In this document: positions 47,936-60,125 of the stretch, one piece after another
How the letters are laid out: each line of letters starts with the position of its first letter
Position numbering within the stretch: position 1 is the stretch's first letter
Assembly (NCBI RefSeq): GCF_029094545.1
Contig: NZ_CP117835.1
Span: forward strand, 352,001 to 416,000
Length of the DNA: 64,000 nucleotides
Reading direction: 5' to 3'
Source of the DNA: Alkalihalophilus pseudofirmus
GTDB taxonomy: Bacteria > Bacillota > Bacilli > Bacillales > Bacillaceae_D
Made by a program: the position numbers and the translations under genes
Notes under the pieces: model-generated
Told to the model about the DNA's origin: nothing
What the model saw: only the letters and a program-made list of their open reading frames with translations
Database searches by the model: none

Positions 47936-47952
47936 TCAATCTCTATAAAATG

Positions 47953-47999
47953 AAAAAGCTTTCTCCCTTGACTTAGAAAGTATGGGAGGGAGCTTTTTG
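47953..47999 (+). terminator. Intrinsic terminator after the BASS gene
   Basis: AAAAAGCTTTCTCCC pairs along 15 positions with GGGAGGGAGCTTTTT, including two G-U pairs. The terminal T residues form the tract. Confidence 0.8.
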
Positions 48000-48043
48000 T
48001 TTATTTGGGAGACTGAGTGTTTGGTTTAGGTTCCTATTGCCGG

Positions 48044-48072
48044 GCGACAAGGGGCTTGGATTTTGATATAAT
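48044..48072 (+). promoter_or_regulatory. Predicted SigA promoter of pcrB-pcrA-ligA-camS
   Basis: GCGACA (48044-48049), a 17-bp spacer and extended -10 TGATATAAT (48064-48072). Confidence 0.65.
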
Positions 48073-48147
48073 GACGTTCAGAATCACAAGATAAGCATAG
48101 CGAACCCTGCTGCATAGAAGAGGGTAGATTATAGGAGTTGAAGATTC

Positions 48148-48834
48148 ATGCTTGAATTTAAGGAATGGAAGCATGTGTTTAAATTAGATCCAAATAAAGA
48201 AATAAATGATGAAGAATTAGAAGCCATTTGTGAATCAGGTACAGATGGCTTAATTATTGGCGGGACTGATGGGGTGACATTGGATAACACGTTGCAGCTG
48301 TTAGCTCGTGTACGACGTTACTCTGTGTCGGCTGCTCTTGAAATCTCAAATCTTGAAGCAATCACACCTGGATTTGACTATTATTTTATCCCGTCTGTGA
48401 TGAACAGCCAGAACGTTGACTGGATACAAGGACTGCATCATCAAGCGATCAAAGAGTACGGAGCAATCATGAACTGGGACGAGATTGTGATGGAAGGGTA
48501 TTGCATTTTAAATCCCGAGGCCAAAGCTGCTAAAGTGACAGAAGCAAATACGGACATTGATGTAGAAGACGTGTTGGCTTATGCAAGAATGGCTGAGAAC
48601 CTCTACCGTTTTCCCATCTTCTATATTGAATACAGCGGGACATACGGAGATCCTTCTTTGGTGCACCAGGTGAAAAACGTATTAAATGAAACGAAGCTCG
48701 TCTACGGCGGTGGCATTAACTCACTAAAAGAGGCACAAGAGATGGCTGAAGCAGCGGATATGATTGTTGTAGGAAATATCATTTATGAAGATTTAAAGGC
48801 TGCATTAGAAACAGTTAAAGCAACGAAATCTTAA
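48148..48834 (+). CDS. pcrB: Heptaprenylglyceryl phosphate synthase
   Basis: The 228-residue TIM-barrel prenyltransferase moves heptaprenyl from its diphosphate to sn-glycerol-1-phosphate, making an archaeal-type ether lipid precursor. It shows [34 protein letters not shown] and LVYGGGINS with phosphate-binding glycines. ATAGGAG precedes the ATG. In Bacillus it is linked to pcrA and ligA, as here. A second promoter-like pair (TTGCAT 48875, TAGACT 48898) lies between it and pcrA. Confidence 0.94.
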   Translation: MLEFKEWKHVFKLDPNKEINDEELEAICESGTDGLIIGGTDGVTLDNTLQLLARVRRYSVSAALEISNLEAITPGFDYYFIPSVMNSQNVDWIQGLHHQAIKEYGAIMNWDEIVMEGYCILNPEAKAAKVTEANTDIDVEDVLAYARMAENLYRFPIFYIEYSGTYGDPSLVHQVKNVLNETKLVYGGGINSLKEAQEMAEAADMIVVGNIIYEDLKAALETVKATKS

Positions 48835-48936
48835 TAGAATGTACATTAAAAGCAGAAGTCGGCTGGACATTCGATTGCATCAACTGGTAAGGCATTGTAG
48901 ACTATAAACTAAGAACATTTGTTTGGTGGTGGAAGT

Positions 48937-51165
48937 ATGCAAGAAAAGATCATAGAAAAAATGCTCTCAGGCTTAAATCCTGAGCAGAGACAAGCAACAA
49001 CTCATACGGAAGGTCCGTTATTACTAATGGCTGGCGCGGGAAGTGGAAAGACACGGGTTCTTACCCATCGCATCGCTTATTTGCTGCGTGAAAAAGCAAT
49101 TGCGCCGTGGAACGTACTAGCGATTACATTTACAAATAAAGCTGCACGAGAAATGAAAGATCGTGTGGCAAAACTTGTTGGACCGGTAGCTGAAGATATT
49201 TGGATTTCTACCTTTCACTCGATGTGTGTCCGTATTTTGCGTCGTGATATTGACCGCATCGGCTACAACCGTAATTTCACAATTCTAGATTCCTCAGATC
49301 AATTATCTGTTATAAAGCAAATTCTAAAAAACAAGAACATTGATCCTAAGAAATTTGATCCAAGAAGCATCCTTGGAACAATGAGCGGCTGGAAAAATGA
49401 ATTAAAGAAGCCTGATGACTGCATGAGTCAAGCAACGGGACCATATGATCAAACGGCAGCTGAAGTATATGTGGAGTACCAAAAACAATTAAAGAAAAAT
49501 CACGCCTTAGATTTTGATGATCTTATCATGAAGACGATCGAGCTGTTCAAGCTTGTACCAGAGGTTTTAGAATTCTATCAACGCAAGTTTCAGTACATCT
49601 TGGTAGATGAGTATCAAGATACGAATAAAGCACAGTATATGCTTGTCCGAATGCTTAGTGATAAATATGAAAATATCTGCGTTGTCGGGGATTCCGATCA
49701 GTCGATCTATCGCTGGAGGGGGGCGGATATTGCTAATATCTTATCCTTTGAAGAAGATTACCCGGATGCGACCGTAATTTTACTAGAGCAGAATTACCGC
49801 TCAACCAAAATGATTTTAAATGCAGCAAATAAAGTAATTGAGAACAACTTTAACCGTAAACCGAAAAATCTATGGACAGAAAATGACGACGGCCCGAAGA
49901 TTGGTTACTACGGGGCAGATACGGAGCAATCGGAAGCACAGTTTGTAGTCGAGAAGATCCGTGAAGCAACGAGAAGCGGGGAGCACACTAACTCAGATAT
50001 TGCGATTCTCTACCGAACTAATGCTCAGTCACGTGTAATTGAGGAATATTTTGTGAAGTCTAATATTGAGTACAACATCGTCGGCGGCACTAAGTTCTAT
50101 GATCGTAAAGAAATTAAAGATGTTCTTGCGTATCTGCGTCTTATTGCCAACCCTGACGATGATATCAGCTTGCAGCGGATTATTAACGTTCCAAAACGAG
50201 GCATAGGTGCGACAACTGTTGATAAAATTGGAGCGTATGCTGTTGAACAAGGCCTTTCTCTATTTGCTGCCTTGCAGGAAATTGAGCAGGTAGGCCTGAC
50301 AGCACGTACGGTCGGCAAATTAAAAGACTTTAGAGATCAACTTTCTCACTGGATTCAAATGCAGGAGTATTTATCTGTGACTGAGTTAGTCGAGGAACTG
50401 CTAGAGAAGACAGGCTACCGTGATATGCTCCGCAACGAACAATCGATCGAGGCACAGAGCCGTCTTGAGAATATTGATGAGTTTATAACGGTTACGAATG
50501 AATTTGAAAAATCAAATGATGATAAATCATTAGTAGCATTCTTAACAGATCTTGCGCTTGTCGCAGATATTGACAAGCTTGACGATGAAAATGAAGGAAA
50601 ACCTAAGGATGCGATCACGCTTATGACTCTGCATTCTGCAAAGGGGCTGGAGTTCCCGCTAGTATTCTTGATTGGTATGGAAGAAGGGATCTTCCCGCAT
50701 AGCCGCTCGCTTTTTGAGGCAGAAGAAATGGAAGAAGAGCGCCGCCTTGCCTATGTAGGGATTACGAGAGCTGAAAAGCAGCTTTATATAACGAATGCAA
50801 GGATGCGGACCTTATATGGTAAGACAAATACAAACCCGCCGTCTCGTTTTATTTCAGAGATTCCAGAAGAGTGTCTTGAACAAGTGAACGAGGATAAACC
50901 AACACCGGCTTGGATGAAAGCGTCACGCGGTACAGCCTCTGCTCCAGCAGCAAAACCTAAAGTGCGTGCATCTGTATCGACTTCAACGGGCGGTGATCAA
51001 TTTGCTTGGGCTGTTGGAGATAAAGCAGAGCACAAAAAATGGGGAGTAGGGACCGTTGTCAGCATCAAAGGTGAAGGCGAAGCTGTTGAGCTTGATATTG
51101 CTTTCCCTCAGCCTACTGGTGTGAAGCGTTTATTTGCTAAGTTTGCCCCAATTACTAAGCAATAG
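48937..51165 (+). CDS. pcrA: ATP-dependent DNA helicase PcrA (UvrD/Rep family)
   Basis: The 742-residue SF1A 3'-5' helicase acts in repair and replication restart. Motif I is [10 protein letters not shown] (about 28-37), with VDEYQDTN motif [15 protein letters not shown] motif III, QNYRS motif IV, and [19 protein letters not shown] motif V in the C-terminal half. The C-terminal tail (about 680-742) has [17 protein letters not shown], the PcrA Tudor-like RNA polymerase interaction module. The start is ATG 48937 with GGTGGTGGAAG upstream; the TTG six codons earlier is not preferred. ligA follows by 15 bp. Confidence 0.96.
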   Translation: MQEKIIEKMLSGLNPEQRQATTHTEGPLLLMAGAGSGKTRVLTHRIAYLLREKAIAPWNVLAITFTNKAAREMKDRVAKLVGPVAEDIWISTFHSMCVRILRRDIDRIGYNRNFTILDSSDQLSVIKQILKNKNIDPKKFDPRSILGTMSGWKNELKKPDDCMSQATGPYDQTAAEVYVEYQKQLKKNHALDFDDLIMKTIELFKLVPEVLEFYQRKFQYILVDEYQDTNKAQYMLVRMLSDKYENICVVGDSDQSIYRWRGADIANILSFEEDYPDATVILLEQNYRSTKMILNAANKVIENNFNRKPKNLWTENDDGPKIGYYGADTEQSEAQFVVEKIREATRSGEHTNSDIAILYRTNAQSRVIEEYFVKSNIEYNIVGGTKFYDRKEIKDVLAYLRLIANPDDDISLQRIINVPKRGIGATTVDKIGAYAVEQGLSLFAALQEIEQVGLTARTVGKLKDFRDQLSHWIQMQEYLSVTELVEELLEKTGYRDMLRNEQSIEAQSRLENIDEFITVTNEFEKSNDDKSLVAFLTDLALVADIDKLDDENEGKPKDAITLMTLHSAKGLEFPLVFLIGMEEGIFPHSRSLFEAEEMEEERRLAYVGITRAEKQLYITNARMRTLYGKTNTNPPSRFISEIPEECLEQVNEDKPTPAWMKASRGTASAPAAKPKVRASVSTSTGGDQFAWAVGDKAEHKKWGVGTVVSIKGEGEAVELDIAFPQPTGVKRLFAKFAPITKQ

Positions 51166-53187
<2,022 letters not shown>

Positions 53188-53223
53188 TCTTTTTTAGTGC
53201 AGGTGTAGAGGAGGAAAGTTACA

Positions 53224-54405
53224 ATGGTAAGACGTTTGGGGCTGGTCTCCTTAACGGGACTATTGTTTTTAACGGGGTGTTTCCCGATGTTTCAGCAAGA
53301 ACCCGATGAAGTCGTTGTAGAAGAATCGCAGCAAGAAGAACAGGTGGTAGATATTGTTCCACGTGTGTCAACACCTGAGAATTACTACCAAAGTGTGCTT
53401 TATGATGGATCATATTTACACGGCCAGTCTAGAGGTTTTGGTAATGCGGTCGTTTACAACCGCTTAGACCTTGATAACTTAGAAATGGGGCTTACGCAAA
53501 TTGCGAAAGAGCAGTTTGATCCAGAAAACTATTTCTTTCGTGAAGGACAGTTTATTAATAGAAATGAGATTAACAGCTGGTTAATGCGTTATGACCAAGT
53601 AGAAAATCAACAAGGGTTAAACCCAGAGCTTGGCGAAGGGGAGACCTTACGTGAACAAGAGGAGAATCAGCCTCGTTATTTATCACATATTTTAGAGCAT
53701 AATTATTTAGTTAGAAGTGAACAGGGGAATTATGAACTTGGCGGTATCGTTATTGGCCTATCTATGAATAGTGTTTATAACTTCAGGGTAGAAGATGAGC
53801 AAGGGCGCTACTATTTCTATGAAACACCAATCAGCCAGGAGAAAATGGAAGAAGAGGGGCAGCGTATCGCTGACTTAATCGTGCAAAGGCTGCGTGATCC
53901 TAACCGCGAAGATGGCGTGTTTGACAGGGTACCGATTACAGTAGCGTTATTCCGCGAGCAGCCTCGTCAATCCACCATTCCAGGAAACTATTTTATGCAG
54001 GCAACGGCACAGCCAGGGGAAGGCCTTGAGCGGTGGCAGCGCATGAATGAACGGTATTATTTGTTCCCATCAAGTGCTGCTAATGAAGATGTAAGCAATG
54101 ATGCAGCTTCTTTCGGTCAAATTAAAGATGATATACAAAGCTTCTTTGATACGTATGTCGGGGTAGTTGGCCGCGGCTACTACGTGGATAATCAATTGCA
54201 GGAATTAACGATTGAGGTGCCGCTGCGTTTTCAAGGGAAGGCTGAGATTGTAGCATTAACTCAATATGCGGCAGATGTGATCAACCAGCGTATTAACAAT
54301 CAAAATGTAAAAGTGAATTTATATGTGACCTCAGTTGGCGGACAGCAAGAAAGTATGGTTGTCCGAAATCCGGGTGAGGAACCATTTATTCATGTATTTG
54401 AGTAA
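53224..54405 (+). CDS. yerH: CamS family sex-pheromone-type lipoprotein (YerH)
   Basis: The 393-residue lipoprotein has a signal peptide with lipobox LTGC (Cys at about 19), an acidic linker (VVVEESQQEEQ) and the CamS domain: VYNRLDLDNLEMGL, FFDTYVGVVGRGYYVDNQL and a C-terminal ligand-like beta region. In enterococci and staphylococci the signal peptide of CamS gives pheromone peptides; in Bacillus the role is unknown. AGAGGAGG precedes the ATG. It is the last gene of the unit, followed by a terminator. Confidence 0.9.
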   Translation: MVRRLGLVSLTGLLFLTGCFPMFQQEPDEVVVEESQQEEQVVDIVPRVSTPENYYQSVLYDGSYLHGQSRGFGNAVVYNRLDLDNLEMGLTQIAKEQFDPENYFFREGQFINRNEINSWLMRYDQVENQQGLNPELGEGETLREQEENQPRYLSHILEHNYLVRSEQGNYELGGIVIGLSMNSVYNFRVEDEQGRYYFYETPISQEKMEEEGQRIADLIVQRLRDPNREDGVFDRVPITVALFREQPRQSTIPGNYFMQATAQPGEGLERWQRMNERYYLFPSSAANEDVSNDAASFGQIKDDIQSFFDTYVGVVGRGYYVDNQLQELTIEVPLRFQGKAEIVALTQYAADVINQRINNQNVKVNLYVTSVGGQQESMVVRNPGEEPFIHVFE

Positions 54406-54428
54406 ATCGTGTATAAATGAATCATTCG

Positions 54429-54458
54429 AAGACTCCTTATGTAAGGGGTCTTTTTTTA
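54429..54458 (+). terminator. Intrinsic terminator after yerH
   Basis: AAGACTCCTTA pairs with TAAGGGGTCTT (one G-U) around a two-base loop, followed by a T run. Confidence 0.85.
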
Positions 54459-54581
54459 CTATAAAGACACTCTATATCTATTTATTACCATATAGATAAC
54501 ACATTGAATTCGCTTTCTCGGATAAAGTGTGTCAAAAACCTGTGAACAATGAAAAAAAGTATTTATTATTGTCTAAGATCA

Positions 54582-54794
54582 TGATATATTTATGACGTTT
54601 GGTGATGGTTGTTCACAGAGATAAGAAGTCTGATGTCTTACCAACGCCAAGCCTGCAAGATAGCGCTTACAAAATAGATGGACAAGCAGGGTGAAAGCGG
54701 GTATGATCGTTCTTAGGTCATGGCTAAATAATCCTGTTAATATGCCATACTAATTTGTGTGCTCTCATGCAAACATTTATAAGGGGGAAATAAA
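54582..54794 (+). promoter_or_regulatory. Extended -10 promoter and structured leader of the nup operon
   Basis: TGATATATT (54582-54590) is an extended -10 with a poor -35. The leader to the start codon is about 200 nt. TTGGTGATGG (54600-54609) can pair with CCAACGCCAA (54641-54650) enclosing TAAGA/TCTTA, and CCTGC with GCAGG follows. It does not match purine, THF, preQ1 or other riboswitches that I can recognise by eye. Confidence 0.4.
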
Positions 54795-55916
54795 ATGAAA
54801 AAGTGGTTACGTACATTATCACTGTCTGTTGCTGCCGCTGTTGCTCTTGCTGCTTGTGGATCAGGTGATACTGCAGAAGAAACACCTGCTGATGGTGGGG
54901 ATGACTCATCTGAAGAAGCAGTTGAAGCTGGAGATTTTAAAGTAGCAATGGTTACAGATGTTGGGGGAATTGATGATAAATCATTTAACCAATCAGCTTG
55001 GGAAGGTTTATCTGCATTTGGTGAAGAAGTTGGACTTGAAGAAGGAACTGGCTACCGTTACCTTCAATCACAAACAATGGATGATTTCGAGCCAAACTTA
55101 CGTAACTTAGTTCGTGAAGATGCTGACCTTGTATGGGGTATTGGTTTCTTAATGGAAGATGCGATTCGTACAATTGCTGAGCAAGTTGAAGATGCGCAGC
55201 TTGCTATTGTAGATACAGTGGTTCTTGATGCTGAAGAAAAGACGTATGACAACATTGCTAACGTAACATTTAAAGAGCATGAAGGTTCTTTCCTTGTTGG
55301 TGTTATTGCTGGTCTTCAAACAGAAGGCGATAAAGTAGGTTTCATCGGCGGAGTTGAAAGTGGTCTAATCAAGAAGTTCGAAAATGGATTCAAAGCTGGT
55401 GTTAAAGCAGTAAATCCAGATGCTGAAATCCTAGTTCAATATGCAGAGAGCTTTAACGATGCATCTCGTGGTTCTCAAATCGCAAACACAATGTACAGCC
55501 AAGGCGCTGACATCATCTATCACGCTGCAGGCGGAACTGGTAACGGATTATTCACAGAAGCAATCAACCGTGCACGTAACGGAGAAAATGTTTGGGCAAT
55601 CGGTGTTGACCGTGACCAACACGAAGAAGGCGAATACGGCGATGGTCAATCTGTCACTCTTACTTCAATGGTTAAACGTGTAGATACTGCTGTTGCAATC
55701 GTTTCTGAGCAAACAATGAATGGAGACTTCCCTGGCGGCGAAATTCTAGAGTATGGTCTTGAAGAAGATGCTGTAGGTATTGCTCCTTCTACAGATAACG
55801 TTTCTGAAGAAGCTTTATCTGCTGTTGAAGATTACAAAGGACAAATTCAATCAGGTGATATCAGCGTACCTCAAACAGATGATGAGTACGAAGAGTACCT
55901 AAACGGCTTAGAATAA
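54795..55916 (+). CDS. bmpA: BMP family nucleoside-binding lipoprotein (NupN-like)
   Basis: The 373-residue substrate-binding lipoprotein has a signal peptide with LAAC lipobox (Cys at about 21), an acidic linker and the BMP/Med periplasmic-binding fold: VAMVTDVGGIDDKSFNQSAW, GFLMEDAI, HAAGGTGNGLF and GVDRDQ. BMP proteins bind purine nucleosides; in B. subtilis NupN serves the NupOPQ guanosine importer. AAGGGGGAAA precedes the ATG. Two hairpins separate it from the transporter genes, so it may be expressed in excess over them. Confidence 0.92.
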   Translation: MKKWLRTLSLSVAAAVALAACGSGDTAEETPADGGDDSSEEAVEAGDFKVAMVTDVGGIDDKSFNQSAWEGLSAFGEEVGLEEGTGYRYLQSQTMDDFEPNLRNLVREDADLVWGIGFLMEDAIRTIAEQVEDAQLAIVDTVVLDAEEKTYDNIANVTFKEHEGSFLVGVIAGLQTEGDKVGFIGGVESGLIKKFENGFKAGVKAVNPDAEILVQYAESFNDASRGSQIANTMYSQGADIIYHAAGGTGNGLFTEAINRARNGENVWAIGVDRDQHEEGEYGDGQSVTLTSMVKRVDTAVAIVSEQTMNGDFPGGEILEYGLEEDAVGIAPSTDNVSEEALSAVEDYKGQIQSGDISVPQTDDEYEEYLNGLE

Positions 55917-55939
55917 GCAACGATATAGTTATACAGAAG

Positions 55940-55970
55940 CAAAGGCTAGTATTACACTAGCCTTTGTTTT
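55940..55970 (+). terminator. First hairpin between bmpA and nupO
   Basis: CAAAGGCTAGT pairs perfectly with ACTAGCCTTTG around ATTAC, followed by TTTT. Confidence 0.8.
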
Positions 55971-56016
55971 ACCTTAAAGAGTCAGATGGTATGAAATGAC
56001 AATCTCTTAGTACGAA

Positions 56017-56066
56017 GGGACAATGACGGATTGCTGTTTGCCCAATCCATCATTGCCTCTTTTTTG
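56017..56066 (+). terminator. Second hairpin between bmpA and nupO
   Basis: CAATGACGGATTG pairs with CAATCCATCATTG (one C-A mismatch) with flanking GG/CC, followed by TCTTTTTT. Confidence 0.75.
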
Positions 56067-56133
56067 GCTAAACGATCAAACATGCAATCAGCGATTAACA
56101 TACCTTCTCTTAAATATGTAAGGAGTGAATCCA

Positions 56134-57663
56134 ATGAGTTATGTTATTGAGATGAATAACATCCGTAAAGAGTTTCCTGGCATTGTAGCCAATGATAATA
56201 TTACACTCCAGCTTAAAAAGGGTGAGATTCATGCCTTACTTGGTGAAAATGGAGCTGGAAAATCAACACTGATGAACGTGCTGTTCGGCTTATATCAACC
56301 TGAGCGCGGGGAAATTCGCGTACATGGTGAAAAAGTTGAAATTACAGACCCTAACATTGCCAATCGTCTTGGAATTGGAATGGTGCATCAGCACTTTATG
56401 TTAGTAGATAAATTTACAGTTACTGAAAATATTGTGATGGGAAATGAACCGACTAAATTTGGAGTCGTTAATATTAAAAAGGCTGCAAAAGAAGTTAAAG
56501 CGATCTCAGAGCGTTATGGTCTTTCGGTCGATCCTCATGCGAAGATTGAAGACATTTCAGTCGGAATGCAGCAGCGTGTAGAAATTTTGAAAACGCTGTA
56601 CCGCGGCGCTGATATCCTTATCTTTGATGAGCCGACAGCTGTCTTGACCCCTCAAGAAATTCAAGAGCTGATTGGAATTATGAAGACCCTTGTAGCAGAA
56701 GGGAAGTCAATTATTTTAATTACTCATAAGCTTAAAGAAATTATGGCTGTATGTGATCGTTGTACGGTTATCCGCCGTGGTAAGGGGATTGGAACAGTTG
56801 AAGTAAGTGAAACAGATCAGGATAAGCTTGCTGCTATGATGGTAGGACGCGAAGTTAATTTTAAAGTGGATAAAACACCAGCAGCTCCTAAAGAAACAGT
56901 GCTTTCTGTAACAGACTTAACTGTTAAAGATTCACGCGGTGTGGATGCTGTAAAATCCCTTAACCTTGAAATTAAAGCTGGAGAGATTGTCGGTCTTGCC
57001 GGGGTAGATGGAAACGGGCAATCTGAATTTATTGAAGCCATTGCGGGCTTGCGTAAAGCCGATAAGGGCTCAATCAAATTGAACAACAAAGAGTTAGTTG
57101 GCCTAAAACCACGTAAGGTAACAGAGTCTGGAATCGGGCATATTCCTGAAGATCGCCATAAGCACGGGTTAGTCCTTGATTTTGCGATTGGTGAAAATAT
57201 TGTTTTGCAAACATATTACCAAAAGCCTTACTCAAAAAATACCGTATTAAATTATCCAGAAATTTATAAGAAGGCGAAAGAATTAATTGAAGACTTTGAT
57301 GTTAGAACGCCTTCAGAATACACACCGGCACGTGCGCTTTCGGGCGGTAATCAGCAAAAAGCAATTATTGCTCGTGAAGTAGACCGTTCGCCTGACTTCT
57401 TAATTGCGGCACAGCCGACACGTGGTCTTGATGTAGGGGCAATTGAATCTATTCATAAGCGGCTGATCTCAGAACGTGATAAGGGACGTGGAGTCTTATT
57501 AATGTCACTTGAGTTAGATGAAGTCCTAAATGTGAGTGACCGGATTGCGGTTATGTATGAAGGACAGATCGTCGCGATTGTTGATGCAGATAAAACAAAT
57601 GAGAAAGAGCTCGGGCTGCTTATGGCAGGCGGGAAGAAAGAGAAAGCGGGTGAAGCACAGTGA
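56134..57663 (+). CDS. nupO: Nucleoside ABC transporter ATP-binding protein (NupO-like)
   Basis: The 509-residue double-ABC protein is of the sugar/nucleoside type. The first domain has GENGAGKST, SVGMQQRVEIL and LIFDEPTAVL. The second has a degenerate Walker A (GVDGNGQSEF), signature LSGGNQQKAI and AAQPTRGLDVG, so only the first site is likely to hydrolyse ATP well. ATG 56134 has AAGGAG 8 bases upstream. It overlaps nupP by one base. Confidence 0.92.
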   Translation: MSYVIEMNNIRKEFPGIVANDNITLQLKKGEIHALLGENGAGKSTLMNVLFGLYQPERGEIRVHGEKVEITDPNIANRLGIGMVHQHFMLVDKFTVTENIVMGNEPTKFGVVNIKKAAKEVKAISERYGLSVDPHAKIEDISVGMQQRVEILKTLYRGADILIFDEPTAVLTPQEIQELIGIMKTLVAEGKSIILITHKLKEIMAVCDRCTVIRRGKGIGTVEVSETDQDKLAAMMVGREVNFKVDKTPAAPKETVLSVTDLTVKDSRGVDAVKSLNLEIKAGEIVGLAGVDGNGQSEFIEAIAGLRKADKGSIKLNNKELVGLKPRKVTESGIGHIPEDRHKHGLVLDFAIGENIVLQTYYQKPYSKNTVLNYPEIYKKAKELIEDFDVRTPSEYTPARALSGGNQQKAIIAREVDRSPDFLIAAQPTRGLDVGAIESIHKRLISERDKGRGVLLMSLELDEVLNVSDRIAVMYEGQIVAIVDADKTNEKELGLLMAGGKKEKAGEAQ

Positions 57664-58721
57664 TGGCGAAGTTGCTTCCTAAAGGAAGGTTATTGTCATG
57701 GTCTGTCCCTTTGATTGCCGTTTTTCTAGGTATTTTTATTGGGGCAATCATTATGTTAGTAAGTGGTTACAATCCTATTACGGGCTACTCAGCGCTAATT
57801 AGAGGGATCTTCAGCGATACGTATTATCTTGGTGAAACGATTCGTATGATGACACCGCTCATTCTTGCAGGTTTAGCGGTAGCATTTGCCTTTAGAACTG
57901 GATTATTAAATATCGGGGTTGAAGGACAGCTGATTGTCGGATGGCTGGCGTCGGTTTATGTGGGGATTGCTTTTGATCTTCCGGCAGTGCTTCACCTGCC
58001 AATGGCGATTTTAGCTGGTGCCCTTGCTGGTGCACTTTGGGGCTTTATTCCAGGTTTGCTTAAAGCTAAATTTCAAGTGCATGAAGTTATTGTTACAATC
58101 ATGATGAACTACATTGCGCTTTATACAGCGAATGCTATTATTCGTTCTTATTTACTTGTACCGGGTGAGAGAACTGAATCGATTAATCAGTCTGCTTCTC
58201 TTTCCTCTCCATTTTTACAATCACTAACAGACTTCTCACGTTTGCACTGGGGATTTGTTGTTGCGATCTTAGCGTGTGTAATCATGTGGTTTATTTTATG
58301 GAGAACTACAAAAGGATACGAACTGCGTGCGGTTGGACTTAACCAACATGCCTCCCAATATGCGGGAATGAATGTTCAACGCAATATTATTTTATCGATG
58401 TTAATCAGCGGCGGGTTCGCTGGTGTGGCTGGAGCTATGGAAGGACTTGGAACATACGGCTACATGAGTATCTTATCCGGCTTCTCAGGCTTAGGGTTTG
58501 ACGGAATCGCTGTTGCCCTTCTTGGTGCAAATACAGCAATTGGTGTAGTACTTGCTTCTTTCTTGTTCGGTGGATTAAAAATTGGTGCCCTAAACATGCA
58601 ATCACAGGCTGGTGTACCAACAGAGTTAGTTGAAATTGTTATTGCCTTAATTATTTTCTTTGTGGCATCAAGTTACATCATTCGCTGGGTCATGAACCGT
58701 GTGAAGAAGGAGGACATCTAA
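57663..58721 (+). CDS. nupP: Nucleoside ABC transporter permease (NupP-like)
   Basis: The 352-residue permease is of the BPD_transp_2 family, with about nine or ten helices, FRTGLLNIGVEGQLIVGW and the EAA-like KGYELRAVGLNQHASQYAGMN loop that contacts the ATPase. The ATG shares its A with the nupO stop (TGATG). RBS is weak, so translation is coupled. It overlaps nupQ by one base. Confidence 0.92.
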   Translation: MAKLLPKGRLLSWSVPLIAVFLGIFIGAIIMLVSGYNPITGYSALIRGIFSDTYYLGETIRMMTPLILAGLAVAFAFRTGLLNIGVEGQLIVGWLASVYVGIAFDLPAVLHLPMAILAGALAGALWGFIPGLLKAKFQVHEVIVTIMMNYIALYTANAIIRSYLLVPGERTESINQSASLSSPFLQSLTDFSRLHWGFVVAILACVIMWFILWRTTKGYELRAVGLNQHASQYAGMNVQRNIILSMLISGGFAGVAGAMEGLGTYGYMSILSGFSGLGFDGIAVALLGANTAIGVVLASFLFGGLKIGALNMQSQAGVPTELVEIVIALIIFFVASSYIIRWVMNRVKKEDI

Positions 58722-59686
58722 TGGATATCATGCAAATTCTTGGGCTTGTTATACCAGCTGCCATTTTTGCAGCGGCCCCGCTTATTTTAACTGCATTAGG
58801 TGGACTATTCAGTGAACGTGCGGGTGTTGTAAACATCGGTCTTGAAGGACTGATGGTGATGGGGGCTTTCACAGCCATTATTACGACGTTAACGTTAGAA
58901 GGGATGGGAATGGGCGGCCCAGTCGTTATTCTCCTTGCTTTAGTTATTTCAATTTTAATTGGGTCACTTTTCTCTTTATTTCATGCAGTTGCATCCATTA
59001 CATTCCGTGCGGACCAGATTGTCAGCGGGGTTGCACTGAACTTCCTTGCTGTAGGGTTAACGGTATTTATTGTTCGACTTCTTTATAACAAAGGACAAAC
59101 GGATTATATTTCTAACCGTATTTACAGAATGGATGTCCCGCTTTTAAGTGATATTCCGTTTATTGGACCACTATTCTTCTCAAGTGCATATATGACTTCG
59201 TATGTCGCGATTCTTTTAGCGGTCATTGTGTATTTCGTTATTTTCTACACACCATTCGGTCTTCGCTTACGTTCTGTAGGGGAGCACCCGATGGCAGCTG
59301 ACACGATGGGGATTAATGTCAATCGTATGCGTTATATCGGTGTTATGCTAAGTGGTGCGTTTGCAGGACTTGGCGGGGCAGTATTTGCTTTAACGGTTAC
59401 AGGTAACTTCTCAGCAACGACCATCGTTGGACAAGGATTTATGGCGCTGGCAGCCCTGATCTTTGGTAAGTGGAATCCGCTTGGAGCACTTGGAGCGGCG
59501 TTATTCTTTGGTCTTGCTCAAGCTTTAAGTATAACTGGTCAGCAAATTCCTTTACTATCAGATGTTCCGCCAGTATTCTTATTGATTGCACCTTACGTGT
59601 TAACGATCTTAGCTCTTGCTGGATTTGTTGGACGTGCTGAAGGGCCAAAAGCGATTGGTAAACCGTATATTAAAGGATCGAGATAA
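58721..59686 (+). CDS. nupQ: Nucleoside ABC transporter permease (NupQ-like)
   Basis: The 321-residue second permease of the same family has ERAGVVNIGLEGLMVMGA, about eight helices and the FGLRLRSVGEHPMAADTMGIN coupling loop. AAGGAGGAC lies before the ATG, whose A ends the nupP stop (TAATG). The four genes bmpA-nupO-nupP-nupQ complete a purine nucleoside importer, linking uptake to the pur and ade genes in this region. A terminator follows at once. Confidence 0.92.
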   Translation: MDIMQILGLVIPAAIFAAAPLILTALGGLFSERAGVVNIGLEGLMVMGAFTAIITTLTLEGMGMGGPVVILLALVISILIGSLFSLFHAVASITFRADQIVSGVALNFLAVGLTVFIVRLLYNKGQTDYISNRIYRMDVPLLSDIPFIGPLFFSSAYMTSYVAILLAVIVYFVIFYTPFGLRLRSVGEHPMAADTMGINVNRMRYIGVMLSGAFAGLGGAVFALTVTGNFSATTIVGQGFMALAALIFGKWNPLGALGAALFFGLAQALSITGQQIPLLSDVPPVFLLIAPYVLTILALAGFVGRAEGPKAIGKPYIKGSR

Positions 59687-59694
59687 GTGATTTG

Positions 59695-59725
59695 GGCCTG
59701 CCTTTTAAAAGGTAGGTCTTTTTTA
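59695..59725 (+). terminator. Intrinsic terminator after nupQ
   Basis: GGCCTGCCTTTT pairs with AAAAGGTAGGTC, followed by six T. Confidence 0.85.
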
Positions 59726-60125
59726 TATTATGTAAAGGTTTCAGGACATGAAAAACCTGCGGAATAAAGCCGGATAAAAGAGGAAAAATAAGATACAGCC
59801 TCGAATAATAATTGACAGCTTCTGTAGGATAATGGGAAATACTATAAGTCCTTTATCCTAATAAAGAAATTAATGATCATTTATTTTCATGAATATATAT
59901 GTCTATATAGTGGATAAAACGGTTACATGAACAGTAATGTTGTATATTTATACATTTGGAGATTTTAAAAATAAAGAACTGAATGTTCTGAATAGGATAG
60001 TGTGTTATGATTGCTTTCGGAAATGCTGTTATGACCTTCGCGGGTTGTCAGCAGACGGGGCATGAACAAAATAATAAATGCATATTCATTGTATAAATGC
60101 TATTTATTAGAATGGAGGTGATTGG
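59726..60125. promoter_or_regulatory. Upstream region of the small peptide gene and putP
   Basis: About 400 bp of AT-rich sequence without a supported gene. TTGACA occurs at 59811 but without a -10 at proper spacing. The heptamer GTTATGA repeats directly at 60004 and 60028, 24 bp apart, and could be a regulator site. In B. subtilis the opuE upstream region has SigA and SigB promoters; no SigB motif was recognised here. Confidence 0.35.
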
